Positions 1 through 11,743 of a DNA stretch of 29,775 bases are shown here, one piece after another. The stretch is from NCBI GenBank assembly GCA_027579435.1, contig JANBPK010001305.1, positions 1 to 29,775 of the forward strand. Direction: 5' to 3'. The notes beneath the pieces are model-generated. The model ran no database searches, had not been told where the DNA came from, and saw only the letters and a program-made list of their open reading frames with translations. A program made the translations under genes and the position numbers. Numbering within the stretch: position 1 is the first letter of the stretch; every line of letters begins with the position of its first letter. Source of the stretch: Candolleomyces eurysporus (taxonomy: Eukaryota; Basidiomycota; Agaricomycetes; Agaricales; Psathyrellaceae).

Positions 1-1063
1 AATAGAACGATCCAAGAAAAGCAAAAAATCAGACTTCTAGACCAGCGAAATAATGCTGAGTAGTATTGCGAGTGAATATCGCTGNCCTCAATACTCGTCA
101 GAGATTTAGCATTCTTTAAAGCCTGAGTAACGCTCTCCCTCTCTAGCTCCTCTCCGTCCGTTTCATCGAACTCGTCGCTTTACTCGCCCGTAAACTCTGC
201 TTTGTTGAATTCGGGCGTAATGTGCTCAGCACCATCGCTAATAACGCTTGAAGATATCGCGTGGGTAGCATGGAAGATGGCGGCGGCAGCTGAGGAGGGG
301 AAAAACGAACTTTTGAGGACGGATGCTGTTGTGGTGACACCGAGTCGCCGACGGCGATCCAGAGCAGGGACGGCATGGGTGGTATAGGCGTAGGATTCTT
401 CGTAGACTGGAACGCGATGCATGTCGAGGGCTGGAACGAGACTTGGATCACTGGGGCTGGTTTTCGTGGGTGCAGAGGCGAACTTGTCGAAGGTGGATCA
501 TCTTCCGCTGGAACGACGACGGGCTTCAATGGTCGATCAAAGAGCGAGTTGCTGCTGGACTCAGAATTCTGGGAAGCGTGCTGCACCCAGAGATTGTGGT
601 GGAGAGGATGTAGGCCTTTGACGCGACTGAGGACGCTGCAGAAGTCGCTTTCTGGGAGAAGGTAGACGAGAGGACAGCATGCGAGCAAAGTACTCCAAAA
701 TCTATGACTTGTGTCAGTTGCTATAGTCAAGAAGAAGTGCAGGACTCACGATATCGATATTGCTGGCAGGGATACTCGAATACCTTCCTCTAAACCACGC
801 CCTGCTTCCCGCACACCCAACATAATTCTCTCAAGATCCTCGCATGGCAAACTCCTCCGGCTCCGGAGCTTCCTCGACGACTGCAAAATCTTCCGATTTG
901 TAGCGTGCAGATCGTATTCATGGTCATTTGAGACTGATGCATGGAGATGTAGCGGGTGCATCGAGCAACACACATCGCCATGGTCGCGGTCAAGAACAGA
1001 AACGCTCGGATCACGGAGCCAGAGGGTTCGCACCGGGAGCCGAGGGTTCGAACCAGGTCTCAA
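1..1063 (-). pseudogene. Degraded gene of unknown family, runs off the left edge (locus P1)
   Basis: I do not recognise the family. Coding-like blocks on the minus strand include one at about 770-900 (containing EDLERIMLGVREAG) that ends at a good GTGAG donor near 748. A Pro/Ser-rich block follows down to about 180. The block from 180 to the window edge is acidic, then hydrophobic/aromatic (EFDETDGEELERE, later YYSALFRWSRS). An in-frame TAA at 180-182 and frame changes between blocks suggest decay or introns I could not place. A related minus-strand locus lies at about 9200-10700: both share a PES-rich block after the first intron and the pattern ED-x-x-R-x-M...GVRE. Position 85 is an N. It could be a live gene with missed introns; confidence in a functional product is low. 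Confidence 0.35.
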
Positions 1064-1549
1064 ACAATTTTTACTTTTTCTCCCCCACTCGTTGCGTGCT
1101 TCCGAGTTTGAAGTCTACCAAGCAATAGCAAAGGCGCATCTATAAACTTTTGAGGTAAGCTGCGCTCTCCTGTTTTTGGTGAGATTTCGTTAGAGCTTGT
1201 CTAATATAGCCCTACACGTTGTAGGCTGGACTCTGAAGACGCAGCTCAAACTCCTCGTACTCTCGAATCTTTGACGTTGTAGAGGAGCTTGACCAGTTCA
1301 AGACTCGGAATAGCTCGCTCGTACAGGGAGTTATATATCAATCGTACCAACATTTACAAAGCAAGTCAACTTCTGAATACCGGTAATCTGTATTTGTTTC
1401 TTGTGGTTCAATTTTCATCAGGCTCGTTATTCGTTCATTCAAGATAAGGATCAAGTCATGAGAGTGGGTAGGGGTCAACTAAATAACATCCCAAGGGTAT
1501 GTCAGCACGGCAGAGATAACACATGCGCATATAAACATACCTCTGTGGA
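1064..1549. other. Intergenic, no gene seen
   Basis: No convincing coding frame. It separates the 5' side of the P1 locus from the 3' end of the tyrosinase gene and should hold the tyrosinase 3' UTR. No poly(A) signal was assigned with confidence. Confidence 0.5.
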
Positions 1550-4399
1550 CTAAATCGTCTTCCATTCCTGGCCACCTATGAGATCACCATGGTCCGAATG
1601 ATCAAAGAATGTAAGGCCCATTTTCGGTAGTTGTCCTCTTGCTGGTACAACCACCGAGTCATCGACCTTGCGAACAGCACGAGCAGATCGCAAATGCACC
1701 ACCGGCGTAATTGCTTCCTCAAGACGACTCCCCTCGCCCCCTATGGTACGAATTCCTGGGACTCCTGGGCGAGCAACCGCATCAGCAAGGAGGTTACCCC
1801 CTGCGTCAATCAGCCGCACACTGAGGCTCTCCTTGATGAAACTAGCCAACGTCTCCACAAGGTCATCTGCCGTGGAGAGCTCTTCGCTCCGGGAGTTGAT
1901 GATTTCTTGGACAACTTCGTCTGGTATATCGACGATACCCCTGACTTGCCCACCCGCCTTCTTCCTGACCCTGCACGAAGCACATTGGGTCGCGTCGCCT
2001 CGTGAAAGAACAGCAAAGGACGCAATCACACGCTCCTTGAAGAGGAGTTGCAGTGAGTACGACCCGTTGAAAGCGTGTCCCACGAGCTCGACGAAAGTGT
2101 AGAAGCGCTGATAGTCGCGAACGAGGTGGTGGCCTTCAGGGATCGGGGTATCATCCGCAGCTTTCTTGAGATGAAGTCCAGCTAGGGATCCCTTCTCGCA
2201 GACGCCAAAGTGGCTTTGTAAGATGGCCTTGCATTCGTGTACCTGTTGGTCAGTTTCGGGCAGACGGTTTGTCAAACTGACGCGTTGCTGCTTTCCGTTG
2301 ACCTCTGCTACGATGTCGGGATACGTGTACCCTGTCATCGAGAAAGACCATTCAGACGGGGCCCAAGGCACGTCAATTGAGGTCTCACCTGTCTCAAGAG
2401 TGGAGCTCTTATTGAAGAACCGAGTCTGATCTGGCGTCCAGTACTCGCCGGTCTCGGTTCTGAAGGGTTGGAGACCCGTCTTCTGGTTGATGGGTGCGTT
2501 GTTCTTCTCGTCCCATGTTCCCTCGGGTTGAGCTTTGGATGATATTACACTTTAGTATTCGGAAGCATGGAGCTGGCCTCAGCACTTACTGAATGGTATG
2601 ACTTCACCGTCACCATCCTTCTTGTAATAACCCATACCCACCCAATACTTGTGGTAGGTGTACTCCCAAAAAGCCAAAATTCGGTCGATGTTGCAGTGAT
2701 GGAGGTAGAAAATGGGATCGTAGCCTAAAGATTGAGATGAGATGACTTTCTTCTTTGCAATTCGAAGGACAGACCTGCATAATCGTTATTCGCCTAACGT
2801 CCGCGAAAATCATTCAGTTTCGATTTAATTGATGGAACGATCACAAAGCACTTACCATAGCCCCGAGCCCACCTAGGACAAGGTGAACCGTGTTATGGGG
2901 CTGTTCAATCGAGCCTGTCGTGCACATTCGAAGACTCGTTAGCTCGGAAACCAATGCGCCGTATACAGTTACTAACCACAACCGAACCCATCCCACCCTG
3001 CCTTCCCCGGCTTGAAAAGAGTGTTCGAGAATTCGTCCCAACTATGGAGGGACAATTTCAGTGACCCATTGAGAGTGAAAAAAAGATACAGAAACGTACA
3101 TGGATNGGCGCTGATGCTCAACGGTCTCACCAGGAGCTGGATAGCAGAACAACCGTCCAATTTGTTCGCGGAGCTGCTTAGCGGAGCCCCTCGTTTCCGC
3201 GCTTCCACGCAATATTCTGGAAAGGGTCAAAGATATCATCCTTCTGAGGTACAATTAGCCATCACACAACGTATACTCACTTGTTGATTTTGACGTAGTC
3301 TTCAATGGGATTAACCTTGCTAGACGGCCAACGGTAGGTCCGAGACCAACTCTTGAAGAAAGACATCGCTCCACCACGTGCCATTGACGTCTGGAAGATT
3401 TCGTCCTCAAATCCGTCAGGTTGCACGGATCCAAAGTCGTGGAAAGCGAGCGGGTTCTCGATTGGATCGGACAAAGTTCCGTCTGGCAGCTTGTATTGGA
3501 ATACTTGTGGCTTCAGAACATCGGGAAGTCCCTCGGTCTCAGTGCTTTTGTCGGTCCAGTCCCAGTATCTTATTTTTGAAGTGCATCTCAGATGGTGTGT
3601 CAAGTTGAAGGAGTAGCGGACTTACGGGAAACGAAGTCTTTTCGCAGACTCTGTCCACGTCTTCCTGACGTCTTCCGAAACGTGCTCAGTATCCTCGGTC
3701 CAACGACGGGCCAGCCGAATTGCCGCCTCTCCAACGGATTGCTGGTATCCAGTTGCGATGTAGTAAGTTTTCACTGTGTAGCGAGTGAGACTGAACAAAA
3801 ATGCTTACTTCGATGGCAAGAACATAGGGGCGATGCCATACAGGGAAAAGAACGGCTGGAAATCGGAGACGGCCATCAGCGCAGAAAAGGAATAGAAGAC
3901 CTGAGGTTCTTACACTGGTGGTTACAGTAGCCTGCAATCGTCATTCATTTAGTTAATCAGAGAAAGGCAATTGAGAGACTAGGCGTACCTCCCCAAATTC
4001 CTTCGGGTAAAGCATCAGGGGCATCGGGGTCACCGCTACCACAGAGCGTCAGATTGTTTCGCCTCTTTCTCGTGAGCCGTGGGTCGACATTACCTCCACC
4101 TCTCGTAGGGTAACCCATGGATTCCACCTTAAGAGCTCCTTGAGACGATCTCTATGGCAAGTCACGCAATGGGTGTCGTACCTATATCTTGGAAGCGAGC
4201 TGGCTTTGGACGATAGTCAGGTTGCTTAATGGCGTGGAGCGCGTAAATGAAAAGGGTGAATTGTATATCATCCTCAAATAGCTTCCGAATCTCGAGACGA
4301 GGGTATACGCCTACAAGCGGCTGACATAAGTCTCTGCGCCAAAGCTTCGAGGGGTGTTTACTGACCATGGAGACCGGTGATCTTGTAAGGTTGAGACAT
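1550..4399 (-). CDS. Tyrosinase (polyphenol oxidase), 677 aa, 15 exons
   Basis: This is a type-3 copper monophenol/o-diphenol oxidase that makes quinones for melanin. Exons (minus): 4399-4366, 4310-4182, 4127-4094, 4035-3989, 3931-3914, 3855-3809, 3741-3626, 3568-3281, 3216-3100, 3041-2977, 2914-2856, 2793-2775, 2724-2590, 2532-2389, 2331-1550. The total is 2,034 nt, in frame. Introns are 50-67 nt. The CuA site shows GGIHGLPY (H58), CNHQ (C84 and H86, the thioether pair) and VWHRPY (H95). PYWDW lies at 142-146. The CuB site shows HNTVH (H305, H309) and FYLHHCNIDR (333/334). The core closes with YTYPD (419-423). The C-terminal domain, which caps the site until proteolysis in this family, carries CASC at 534-537. 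There is no signal peptide, so it is probably cytosolic. Exons 5 and 12 are microexons of 18 and 19 nt. One codon contains N3106. The start is the first ATG after a TATA box. Confidence 0.95.
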
Positions 4400-4480
4400 G
4401 ATGTATCGCAAGCAGTAGAAGATGAGAGGGTTAAGAGGAGGGCTCTTGGGACCTGCAGAATTCGCCCAAACCGAACCCTC

Positions 4481-4487
4481 TTTTATA
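4481..4487 (-). promoter_or_regulatory. TATA box of the tyrosinase gene
   Basis: TATAAAA on the minus strand, 82 nt upstream of the ATG at 4399. It is followed by a pyrimidine-rich tract, the usual layout of a fungal core promoter. Assigned from sequence and position only. Confidence 0.6.
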
Positions 4488-4778
4488 TCTATCTGTTTCT
4501 CAATTCTCTCGTCCAAGAGTGAAACGTCCCGACAGTTTGAATGCTCAGCGAAGCACAGGTGATCTCTCATGGGATCGCAAGATGGCGCCATATATTCCTT
4601 GGCTTGACAGCTCGAGCTCAAGACTGTTATTTCATTGGACAACGAGCATTTCGTAGTTAATGGGGGCGGTAATACTGCCTCACGGCCGTACAAAACACCG
4701 GAGGCTGGAGCTTGATCTATCATCCATTCCAACTGTTGTTGCCAGATTGAGTGGCTGCGCGTTCGATCAGCTGCCCCC

Positions 4779-4931
4779 CCACTTACGTTCAAGCAGTCAG
4801 TCAGTCGTCGGGCCGGCCAGACCTGCGTCTTTTCTTTCGTGCCTAAGCGTACTTTCACTTGCATTCAAGCAGTCAGTCAGTCCCAATTGGCTGAACGGCC
4901 AGACTTGCGCCTCTTTTTTTTGTCTCATAAT
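4779..4931. repeat. Imperfect tandem duplication, period 76 bp
   Basis: The block beginning CACTTACGTTCAAGCAG near 4780 recurs as CACTTGCATTCAAGCAG near 4856. Both copies continue with a (CAGT)n run and then GGCCAGAC-TGCG and a T-rich tail. It lies about 380-530 bp upstream of the tyrosinase start, so it may duplicate upstream regulatory sequence. No binding factor is claimed. Confidence 0.75.
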
Positions 4932-6776
4932 CGATTCCATCAAGCTGGACGAAACACAGGGGTGTTCACTGACGAAGGACTGGCTCTCGAGCAGCACATC
5001 TTCATATTGTCCAATCGCAGGGCGGACGAATGATGAGCATCCATCTTGACACTCACGATTAGTGTGAACTTCGAGAAGCTGCCAAGGAATCTTATCACTC
5101 TTATTTAAAAGCGCTTTTTTTATACGCTACGAACAATGTGCGGAAGGCCAAATATCACATTCTGGGTCCTTAAACAGCCACCTGATCTTCAGTAGCATGA
5201 CCCCACCGAGGTTCTTTGATTCACGTCCGAAAGTTAAAGGGTTACGCACAGATTCATTGAGCCCTCGGTATGAGACCCTTCTTCTCTATCATCCACACTT
5301 GCGAACGTCACCTTCACGGTGTGACCACAACGTGCAATTGGATTGTGCTATGTCTCCATCTCAAAAACTCTCTAGAAAGCTTTGTCGACAAAAATAAATT
5401 AGGTCGCCAAGGACGAGAAATACGAGGGTAGTCACACTATCGAGATTCGCAGCCACAGCTTACGTTCGCCGTCTCAAGCTGCGGCTACAGCTGCTCAAGC
5501 TTATCGCTCGACTATGTCACGTTCTTCGACGAATTATTCAGGATAGGGTAAGCGTTTGGAGACGACGAGGGAGGGGAGGACGAGTTTCGGGTATCGCCAC
5601 TGCGACATCCAATTGCAACTCAACCTGATCTACGACCGCCACCAATGCGGACGAAGCTCCAAGTAATATTGCGGAGAGCACAATTGGCGCTGTTCATGCC
5701 AACTGCCAAGCCAATGCTTATGGATATGACTAAGGGCGCCTTGCAGAAGCCTGCATATTGCTGGTCCTGTGCCAGATTATGAGGGATAGAACGGATGTCC
5801 TGCACCCAGTGCCAATATAGACGCAAAGAGTGGGAAGAATATAAAATACGTCTTTGGGCAGTAGAAGCTCAATGTGAGATGCGTGATCGTTGTAGATAAT
5901 ATGGACGATGGAGGAGCCTAAGGAGACGGAACGGTACCTGAAGAAGTATAGCCAGGAGGAAGCGAAATTTGCAGCAGTGGAAAGGCGACCTTCCAGCTCG
6001 AATTACGAGACGTTGGGAGTAGAGAAGAAACCAAAAGTCTCGAAGAAGATAGAAAGCTTAGCAATCTCGTTTTTGGTGGAGAAGGCTGATATTGCGAAAG
6101 TGTACATACAGCTACAATGTTTTACACGTTAGTAATTAAACCCATCCAGAGGACACACATCTGAGTTTTACCTCGATCCAAATGATGCCATAGGGGGCTT
6201 CTTGGGGTATCATCGGAGAGCTGTGCGCTGGCCATCTCATAAGTAGCACAAAGGCCATCAGTAAACCTACACTTCGCTTCCTCGCTTATGCAAGCGCTCT
6301 CACACGCAAAAATGCGCGGAAAAGTTCAGAAATCGGAAGCTGGCAAGCTAGGGGGGNATTTGGGCAAAAAGCTCCGCCAAATTTGGCGGGGGGCTAGCCC
6401 NAAAAAAGGCTAAAACCTTCGAAGCGAATTGTCGGTTTCCTGATGAAGAAGACCGCCAACATCAAAGTTCTTCGGCGAAATGACGACATCTCATTCCTGT
6501 ACTTGAACTCCAACACGTCTTGTCAGACATACGATCAACGCAGAGATACTACAGCTAAGCATATCAGGAGTACGTGAATGCGACAATGGAATGACTCAAG
6601 ACGGGATAACAGTGGGCTGGGGCGTCGAGATAGTAGTCGACACTGCATCACAGTTCGGAATGGCAGTCGCAGGTTCGGGTCCACTCTGAAGAGGATTGCA
6701 TCCAGGAAGTTTCTCCAAGTCTTATGGCACCATGAAAACCAATGAGCGACCTCACCACGACGAAATAAAGCGGATG
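4932..6776. other. Intergenic spacer, no supported gene
   Basis: There are only short open frames; the best is 5908-6132 (+), a Lys/Glu-rich 74-residue frame with no recognisable domain. The block near 5440-5510 resembles 8990-9070 (both contain TCTCAAGCT-CGGCT-AGCTGCT), hinting at a shared decayed sequence. A hairpin-rich patch lies at 6349-6401. Confidence 0.5.
6374..6400. repeat. Two adjacent perfect palindromes
   Basis: CCGCCAAATTTGGCGG at 6374-6389 is a perfect 16-bp palindrome. GGGCTAGCCC at 6391-6400 is a perfect 10-bp palindrome. Ambiguous bases at 6357 and 6401 flank the patch, as is common where a hairpin hinders sequencing. Confidence 0.8.
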
Positions 6777-8280
6777 TTACCCACATTGACCTTCCGTTAC
6801 CTCTGGAACCACAGTTGACTTGACGCACTTGTTGATTTCCTCGTCGGTTTGTAAAGTCAATGCGTCACAACTATCCGGCACTGCTGTGAGGCAATCTGCG
6901 GACTCCATCGCTCTCTCAAGAGAGTCTCCTTCCCATCCGAAGACGTAGTCACCATGGTGGCCAAACCCGGTCCTTGGGGATTCTGATCAGAGGCTAATCT
7001 ACAGACCACAGATCCAGTAAACGTATACGTACGGGTCACCCATACTCCAAACCAACGGCTGACTACCATCAATGGGCCAAAGGTTAGGATCATTAAATGG
7101 CCTCGTATCCCATATCGTCTCGGTGAAGATGAGGGGAATTCGTACGGGGTGGCTCGCGGGGCAGTCGGTGCCATACATGAGCGATCCCTCCCGTGTGGGG
7201 GTTCCAATTGGATGAGTGACATGGCTCTATGGATCGATGAGAGTTATGTTCCAGGATGAGTCCAGTAAAGCCAAACCTCATGATCAGGACTATCTAGATT
7301 AACGCCATCCCAACATCTGTGGCACGGAGAGTGTCAGCGATGGCTCACTACCAGTATGGAACACTACTTACTGAGGGAAATATATCTGTGAACGGATGCC
7401 TCCGGCACAGGGTTTCGAAGGGAACTCTCGAGTGTCCAGAGCGCCAACTCCCGGTGTTCCAGGCCCGATTCCAGTCCCATCCCAGCATCGAAACGTAGTC
7501 TGGTTGACAGCAGCTTCGGACATAGTGTACGGATTGATTCGACTCATAGGATTTCCAACTCGCATTCTGAAACCCTGTTTCTCTGTTAGAAATCTCACAC
7601 CGCAAACAGAGAGCTGAACTGCACCTTTGGAAACACGGTCATGCTAAGGTTTCTAGCGGGAGATCTAGGTCGAATATAGTAAACCGTCATACCACCATTC
7701 GGAGCCCCAACTCCTTCATTTGCGACTTGAGGAACCTATGTTATGGTCAGCGATGGCGCGGCTGCATATCACAATGTAATGCATACTCGAATGAAGCTCC
7801 CGTTCCGATGTTTGAAATACATAACCATTGTCCAGTAGTTGGACTTGTCCTCCTTGAATCTGCATGTTGTGCACGATGCGGTCTCGCCAATGTCAATTTT
7901 CGGGTCCATTGTTATATTGAAGCTATTCATGATTCACGTCAAGAGCAGCCTTTTTCAGCCCTGATGAGGTACTTACGCATCCTGCAGAATTCTGATATGA
8001 GGGTGGGATTAAGGAGGTTGCTGTCGGGAAACACTCACCCCTCCTATAATCTGGTGTAAGTGAGGCGAGACTTGCCCAGGGGTTACCAAACTAAAAAGGT
8101 GCCATTTTTCAATCCTAATTCATGAAATTCTGAAGACTGGACCTACGGATCCAATCTCTCTGTAACAAGCTGTGAGCATGGAAAGCGAAGATACAAGAGT
8201 TGGGACGGAGCTGGTTGAGCAGCTACATGAGTAAGCCTTGCTACGATAGTGGATACAGCGAATAGGGCAGTTCGGAGCAT
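6777..8280 (-). CDS. DUF1996 secreted protein, 356 aa, 9 exons
   Basis: Extracellular protein of the fungal DUF1996 family; biochemical role unknown. Exons (minus): 8280-8147, 8090-8039, 7981-7977, 7922-7787, 7735-7625, 7574-7372, 7316-7277, 7226-7033, 6972-6777. The total is 1,071 nt, in frame. A signal peptide covers residues 1 to about 22 (MLRTALFAVSTIVARLTHVA). The family landmarks then appear in order: a PCSQLVTERLDP-type opening, TPGQVSPHLHQIIGG (48-62), AFNITMDP, SCTTCRFKEDKSNYW (80-94), PKGFRM, QCWDGVNLDSPDHESHV (from 214), CPASHPVRIP, IWDTRPF, WSMGDPTGFGHHGDYVFGW (ending near 304), and a Cys-rich tail. The third exon is only 5 nt (GATGC) between good splice sites; it supplies Asp-Ala to the family motif GGDAFN. 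The stop is TAA at 6779-6777. A longer C-terminus by splicing at that GTAA cannot be excluded. Confidence 0.93.
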
Positions 8281-8315
8281 CTTCAAGGGTGATGACCAGT
8301 TTTAGGGACGATAGA

Positions 8316-8322
8316 TTTTATA
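8316..8322 (-). promoter_or_regulatory. Candidate TATA box of the DUF1996 gene
   Basis: TATAAAA on the minus strand, 36 nt upstream of the ATG at 8280. It would imply a very short 5' leader, so it may instead be part of the leader. Confidence 0.4.
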
Positions 8323-9200
8323 GGTGAGACGATCTGCCTATCCAAGAAAGCTTCTCTCGGATGAAATCTGGGCAGTCTTCCTTCTCAGACGGTATATGAT
8401 TAAGTACCTGCCCATAGAGGTTCATTCGAAGTTCAAAATTTATACGGCGAAGTACTTCTCGAACCGGAGTGATCATTTCAACGGAAAAAACGAAGCCGAC
8501 TGGGAGGTGAGACCAGCCAATCAAAAGGCCTTCGAAAACTAGAATGCGTAAGAATCTGAGCGCTCCACGATCAAACAATCCAAGTGTATATAATACTGGT
8601 GTCCCTTTATCCGCTGTAACGGAGTAGCGATGAGCAACGTATCCGAGTGGGAATGCCGGGCCCGAGGTCAAATGTCTATAATCACAATACTGAATAGTTT
8701 CAAAACTAGGACGGAGGCGCAGTAGGAAAAGGAACTGAAGCCGTGTTCGTAGCTGCATTGTGATTGGGAAGGCCTCAGACGATCCCTTTGCTCCTTTTCT
8801 CGGCTCCCTAATACTCACTGTAGCTATCATTATCGTTGTCTGCAGCCTCCACCAACCATTTCGCCTGGTCCTCTGTCCTCGCCAGAGTCCTCACTCCCTC
8901 TCAGTCGAGAACCGGCGACGATCCAGTATTCCTTGTCCTCAACCCTCCTCCAGCTTCCAATTCTACTTCCGAGTCCTTGTCCCGCCTCAACTCATCTTTG
9001 ACCTTGCCTTCTCAAGCTACGGCTGTAGCTGCTCACGCCTGTCATCCAACAATAACTTCATTTGGGTGCATCCCGTCTGGAGCGGGCTCCTGTCGTCCAC
9101 ATAGAAGTCGAGGAAGGAAGCGGAGGATAAATGCTGGGGAAGACCTGCACACTCTCAGGTCGCTTCTTTGCTCACCTCACTGAGACCTGAAGAGCGCAGG
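8323..9200. other. Upstream region of the DUF1996 gene; no supported gene
   Basis: A 170-codon minus-strand frame (8830-8318) and two overlapping plus frames (8760-9183) are open here, but none shows a recognisable motif. The plus frame at 8836-9183 is Ser/Pro/Ala-rich and shares its sequence near 8990-9070 with 5440-5510. It could be a decayed gene. Confidence 0.4.
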
Positions 9201-10700
9201 AGTAGTGGGAGACAGGGATGATTCTCGGCGTGGTGTGTTTTCTTCAAGCTCTGTTAAACAGTTACAAACAGGTGCCCATGGCAGACAGAGTACCGCTTGC
9301 AATTGCCGTCATCGCCACGGCATTATCAGGGCGCTGATTACTGCCACCAACCACCGCCATCCAGTGCTGCTACGGGTACCATCAAGGCGAACATCTCATA
9401 CTCGAGCAACGCGAAGAAATTCTCCATCACGAACAGCTCTTCGAGTTTGAATGCTTTGATAGGCTTGAACCCGAACGAAGATGCGATTGGGGGATTTGAC
9501 AACGCGCTCCAATGGCCCAGCCGAGACCGACTGTAACGAAGGAGATTGGTAGTGTTGCTGATGCAGGGACTGTCGAACGGGAGGAGATCGTTGTGCAGGA
9601 AGGGAGTGGAATGGGGGCCGAAACTGGATGAATAGTGTTGGTACTGGTAGTGATGCCAAAGTACTGGAGGCGGCGGTGGTTGAGATAGGTGGGGAGAGCA
9701 CGTTTGGCCGGACTTTGACCTCGAGGTTCAGTATTCGAGGGTGGAACGCATGCTGGTATTGGCATCGCGGCTGAATGTACCGGACTCCTGGAGGAGTGGG
9801 AGGTTGAGATACCGGCGGCATAGAAGATGGCGGGTTTGAAGGACACCTCTAGCCATTGGATTCTTATTCGCTGATGGAAGTTGAGGCGATTGGAGGAGGA
9901 ATGAATTCGTATCTGCCAAGTAGATACGATATTGAAAACGAATGTTGCGATGCAGCAATGAAGCGAGCGTACAGGCATAGGAGGGACATTCGTCGTAGAT
10001 TGGGACGATGCACGGCAGCTGAAACGACTTTTGGCAAGCCTTTGGAGGGTGATCCATCTTCGGACGATGGCCCTCGGCATTCAACCAAGGAAAAAATCGC
10101 TTCTGGATTGATTTTTCAGAGAGGGATGGGCCGGACGCTATGGGTGAGAGTTGCTAAGCCTTCGACATGGCGGAGGAGGCCACGGAGGTTGCTTTCTGGG
10201 CGAAGGACCGCGAGAGGAAGAAATCTTCGCTATGCTGGATCTCAGCAATCGTGAATGAGAATCGAATATCTGGCGCACCTTGAACAAAACGCCAGCCGTC
10301 TTTCGGTTTACTGACCGCTCTGGAAATGTCTCCGTGTTGGAAGAGAAACATTCCAGGATCTACCGCCAATATCAGCTGCAATAGTCAGAAAGGAACCAGG
10401 GGACTCACGGTTTCGATATTAGCAGCAGGCATGCTTGAATGTTTTGCCCACAACGACACTCTCACTTCCCGCACACCGAACGCAAACATCGTCCTCACCT
10501 GGTCCTCCTCCACCACCTTCCTCAATTTCCGCCAGCTCATTCAAGCCTCTGGTGTCGATGTCGCATTCATTGTCGCTTAGGGCTGGGCATGAAAGCAGAA
10601 TAGGCGCATCGATCGTCGTGGTTGTGGCGAGACGAACGGTTTGCGCTCGTTGTGGGTTCAACCGCATGACGTAAATCCAATTACGGACCATTGCACCTGC
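9200..10700 (-). pseudogene. Degraded gene related to locus P1 (locus P2)
   Basis: The family is not recognised. The block at about 10560-10410 (minus) contains EEDQVRTMFAFGVREVR and ends at a GTGAG donor near 10407. The P1 locus has EDLERIMLGVREAG at the same distance before its own GTGAG donor. The next block ends in a frame with RPESNLRGLLRHVEGL, matching LPESDFCSVLSRVKGL in P1. Below that lie Pro/Ser-rich frames (about 10080-9400) in two registers and a frame with LEELFVMENFFALLEYE near 9430-9380. Frame changes and short apparent introns suggest decay. The two loci look like an old dispersed duplication on the same strand. Confidence 0.35.
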
Positions 10701-11743
10701 AGCCGGGGGTTCGATCCATGTCGATGGCGTCTACTTTCAGCTCTGGACCTTCGTTTCATGGGTACCAGTACCAGATTACCATTGACGTGCAGTGATATGG
10801 AGGAGCGCTATGTACCCACTATGAATGTCCCGTCTCTAGACTGACTCGCGCTCTCAGACTCTTCGACACTTGTTGTTGACCAGGTTGGAAACCTGACTGG
10901 GGTAATTTGAGCACTCAAGTCATTTTCTCTCGCAATTTTTCAGTAGATGCTTGTGAGCGAAGTTGAAAGCATGGGTTCAGAACTCTTTATTCTTCGAGCC
11001 ATGAGCTATTGAAAAANTCCTCTACGTCATCGATATGCGCGTCGGTAATATAGACCTGGGGTTAAACACTTTATGAGAGCAACGAACGAGTAATAGGATC
11101 ATCGAAGTACCATCGGACCGCGTCAAATTTGAATAGGATCATGAAGCATCTCGCCCAAGTCCATCAAAACATAAGATTAGCAGCTCGCCGTAGATCTCTC
11201 ACTTTCTTTTGCTCGACCTTTCAACGTGCTGAACTCATCGAGAACATATTTATATACTAGATTCTAGACCATTAATACTGATAACTTCGAAAAGAAGAAA
11301 AAGAAGGTAAGTAGGTGGATGCTTGTCTTAGATTTTGACGATATATGGGACGGACGCTGGAAGAGCGTCTGTGTTGCTGGAGTCAGGTAACTGAATAGTG
11401 AACCGCCTTCCAATCTCGCTGAAAGGACGATGGGTTTTGGTGGTCACCAACGAATGGGTTGCTGCTGGGCTCGGTTCTCGAGAAGGACGCTTGTCAGTGT
11501 AGGTCAGCTAGCGTTCGACGTGGTAGAGATGCCTGCTCTCTTGGTGAAGGAGGGTATGATGAGGCTACCTTTCCTATAATCAATGTCAGGCATTGCCTTC
11601 AAGGGCTAATTACGCTCACGCACCTTGCTCCTGAACAAGTTTATCTGAGTAGACGAGGTGGGGTGTGAAGACTATTAAGATCTGAGCCCAAGTTCAGCCT
11701 GACTAGTAGGGTCATTTCATGCAAGCATGAATTATGAGAGAGT

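Noticed and set aside
1040..1060. GGTTCGAACC resembling a tRNA T-loop or Pol III B box (similar GGTTCGATCC near 10713)
   Set aside because: The flanking bases do not form a T-stem and no matching acceptor, D or anticodon arms could be drawn on either strand.
3217..3280. A 37-nt tyrosinase intron ending at the first CAG acceptor (3244)
   Set aside because: It is too short beside the other introns (50-67 nt); the acceptor at 3217 gives 64 nt in the same frame and a better family fit.
4358..4864. 168-codon minus frame extending upstream of tyrosinase
   Set aside because: Only its last 13 residues are exon 1; the rest lies upstream of the TATA box and within the tandem duplication.
8318..8830. 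170-codon minus-strand frame upstream of DUF1996
   Set aside because: No motif, no start context or splice support, and it overlaps the DUF1996 promoter.
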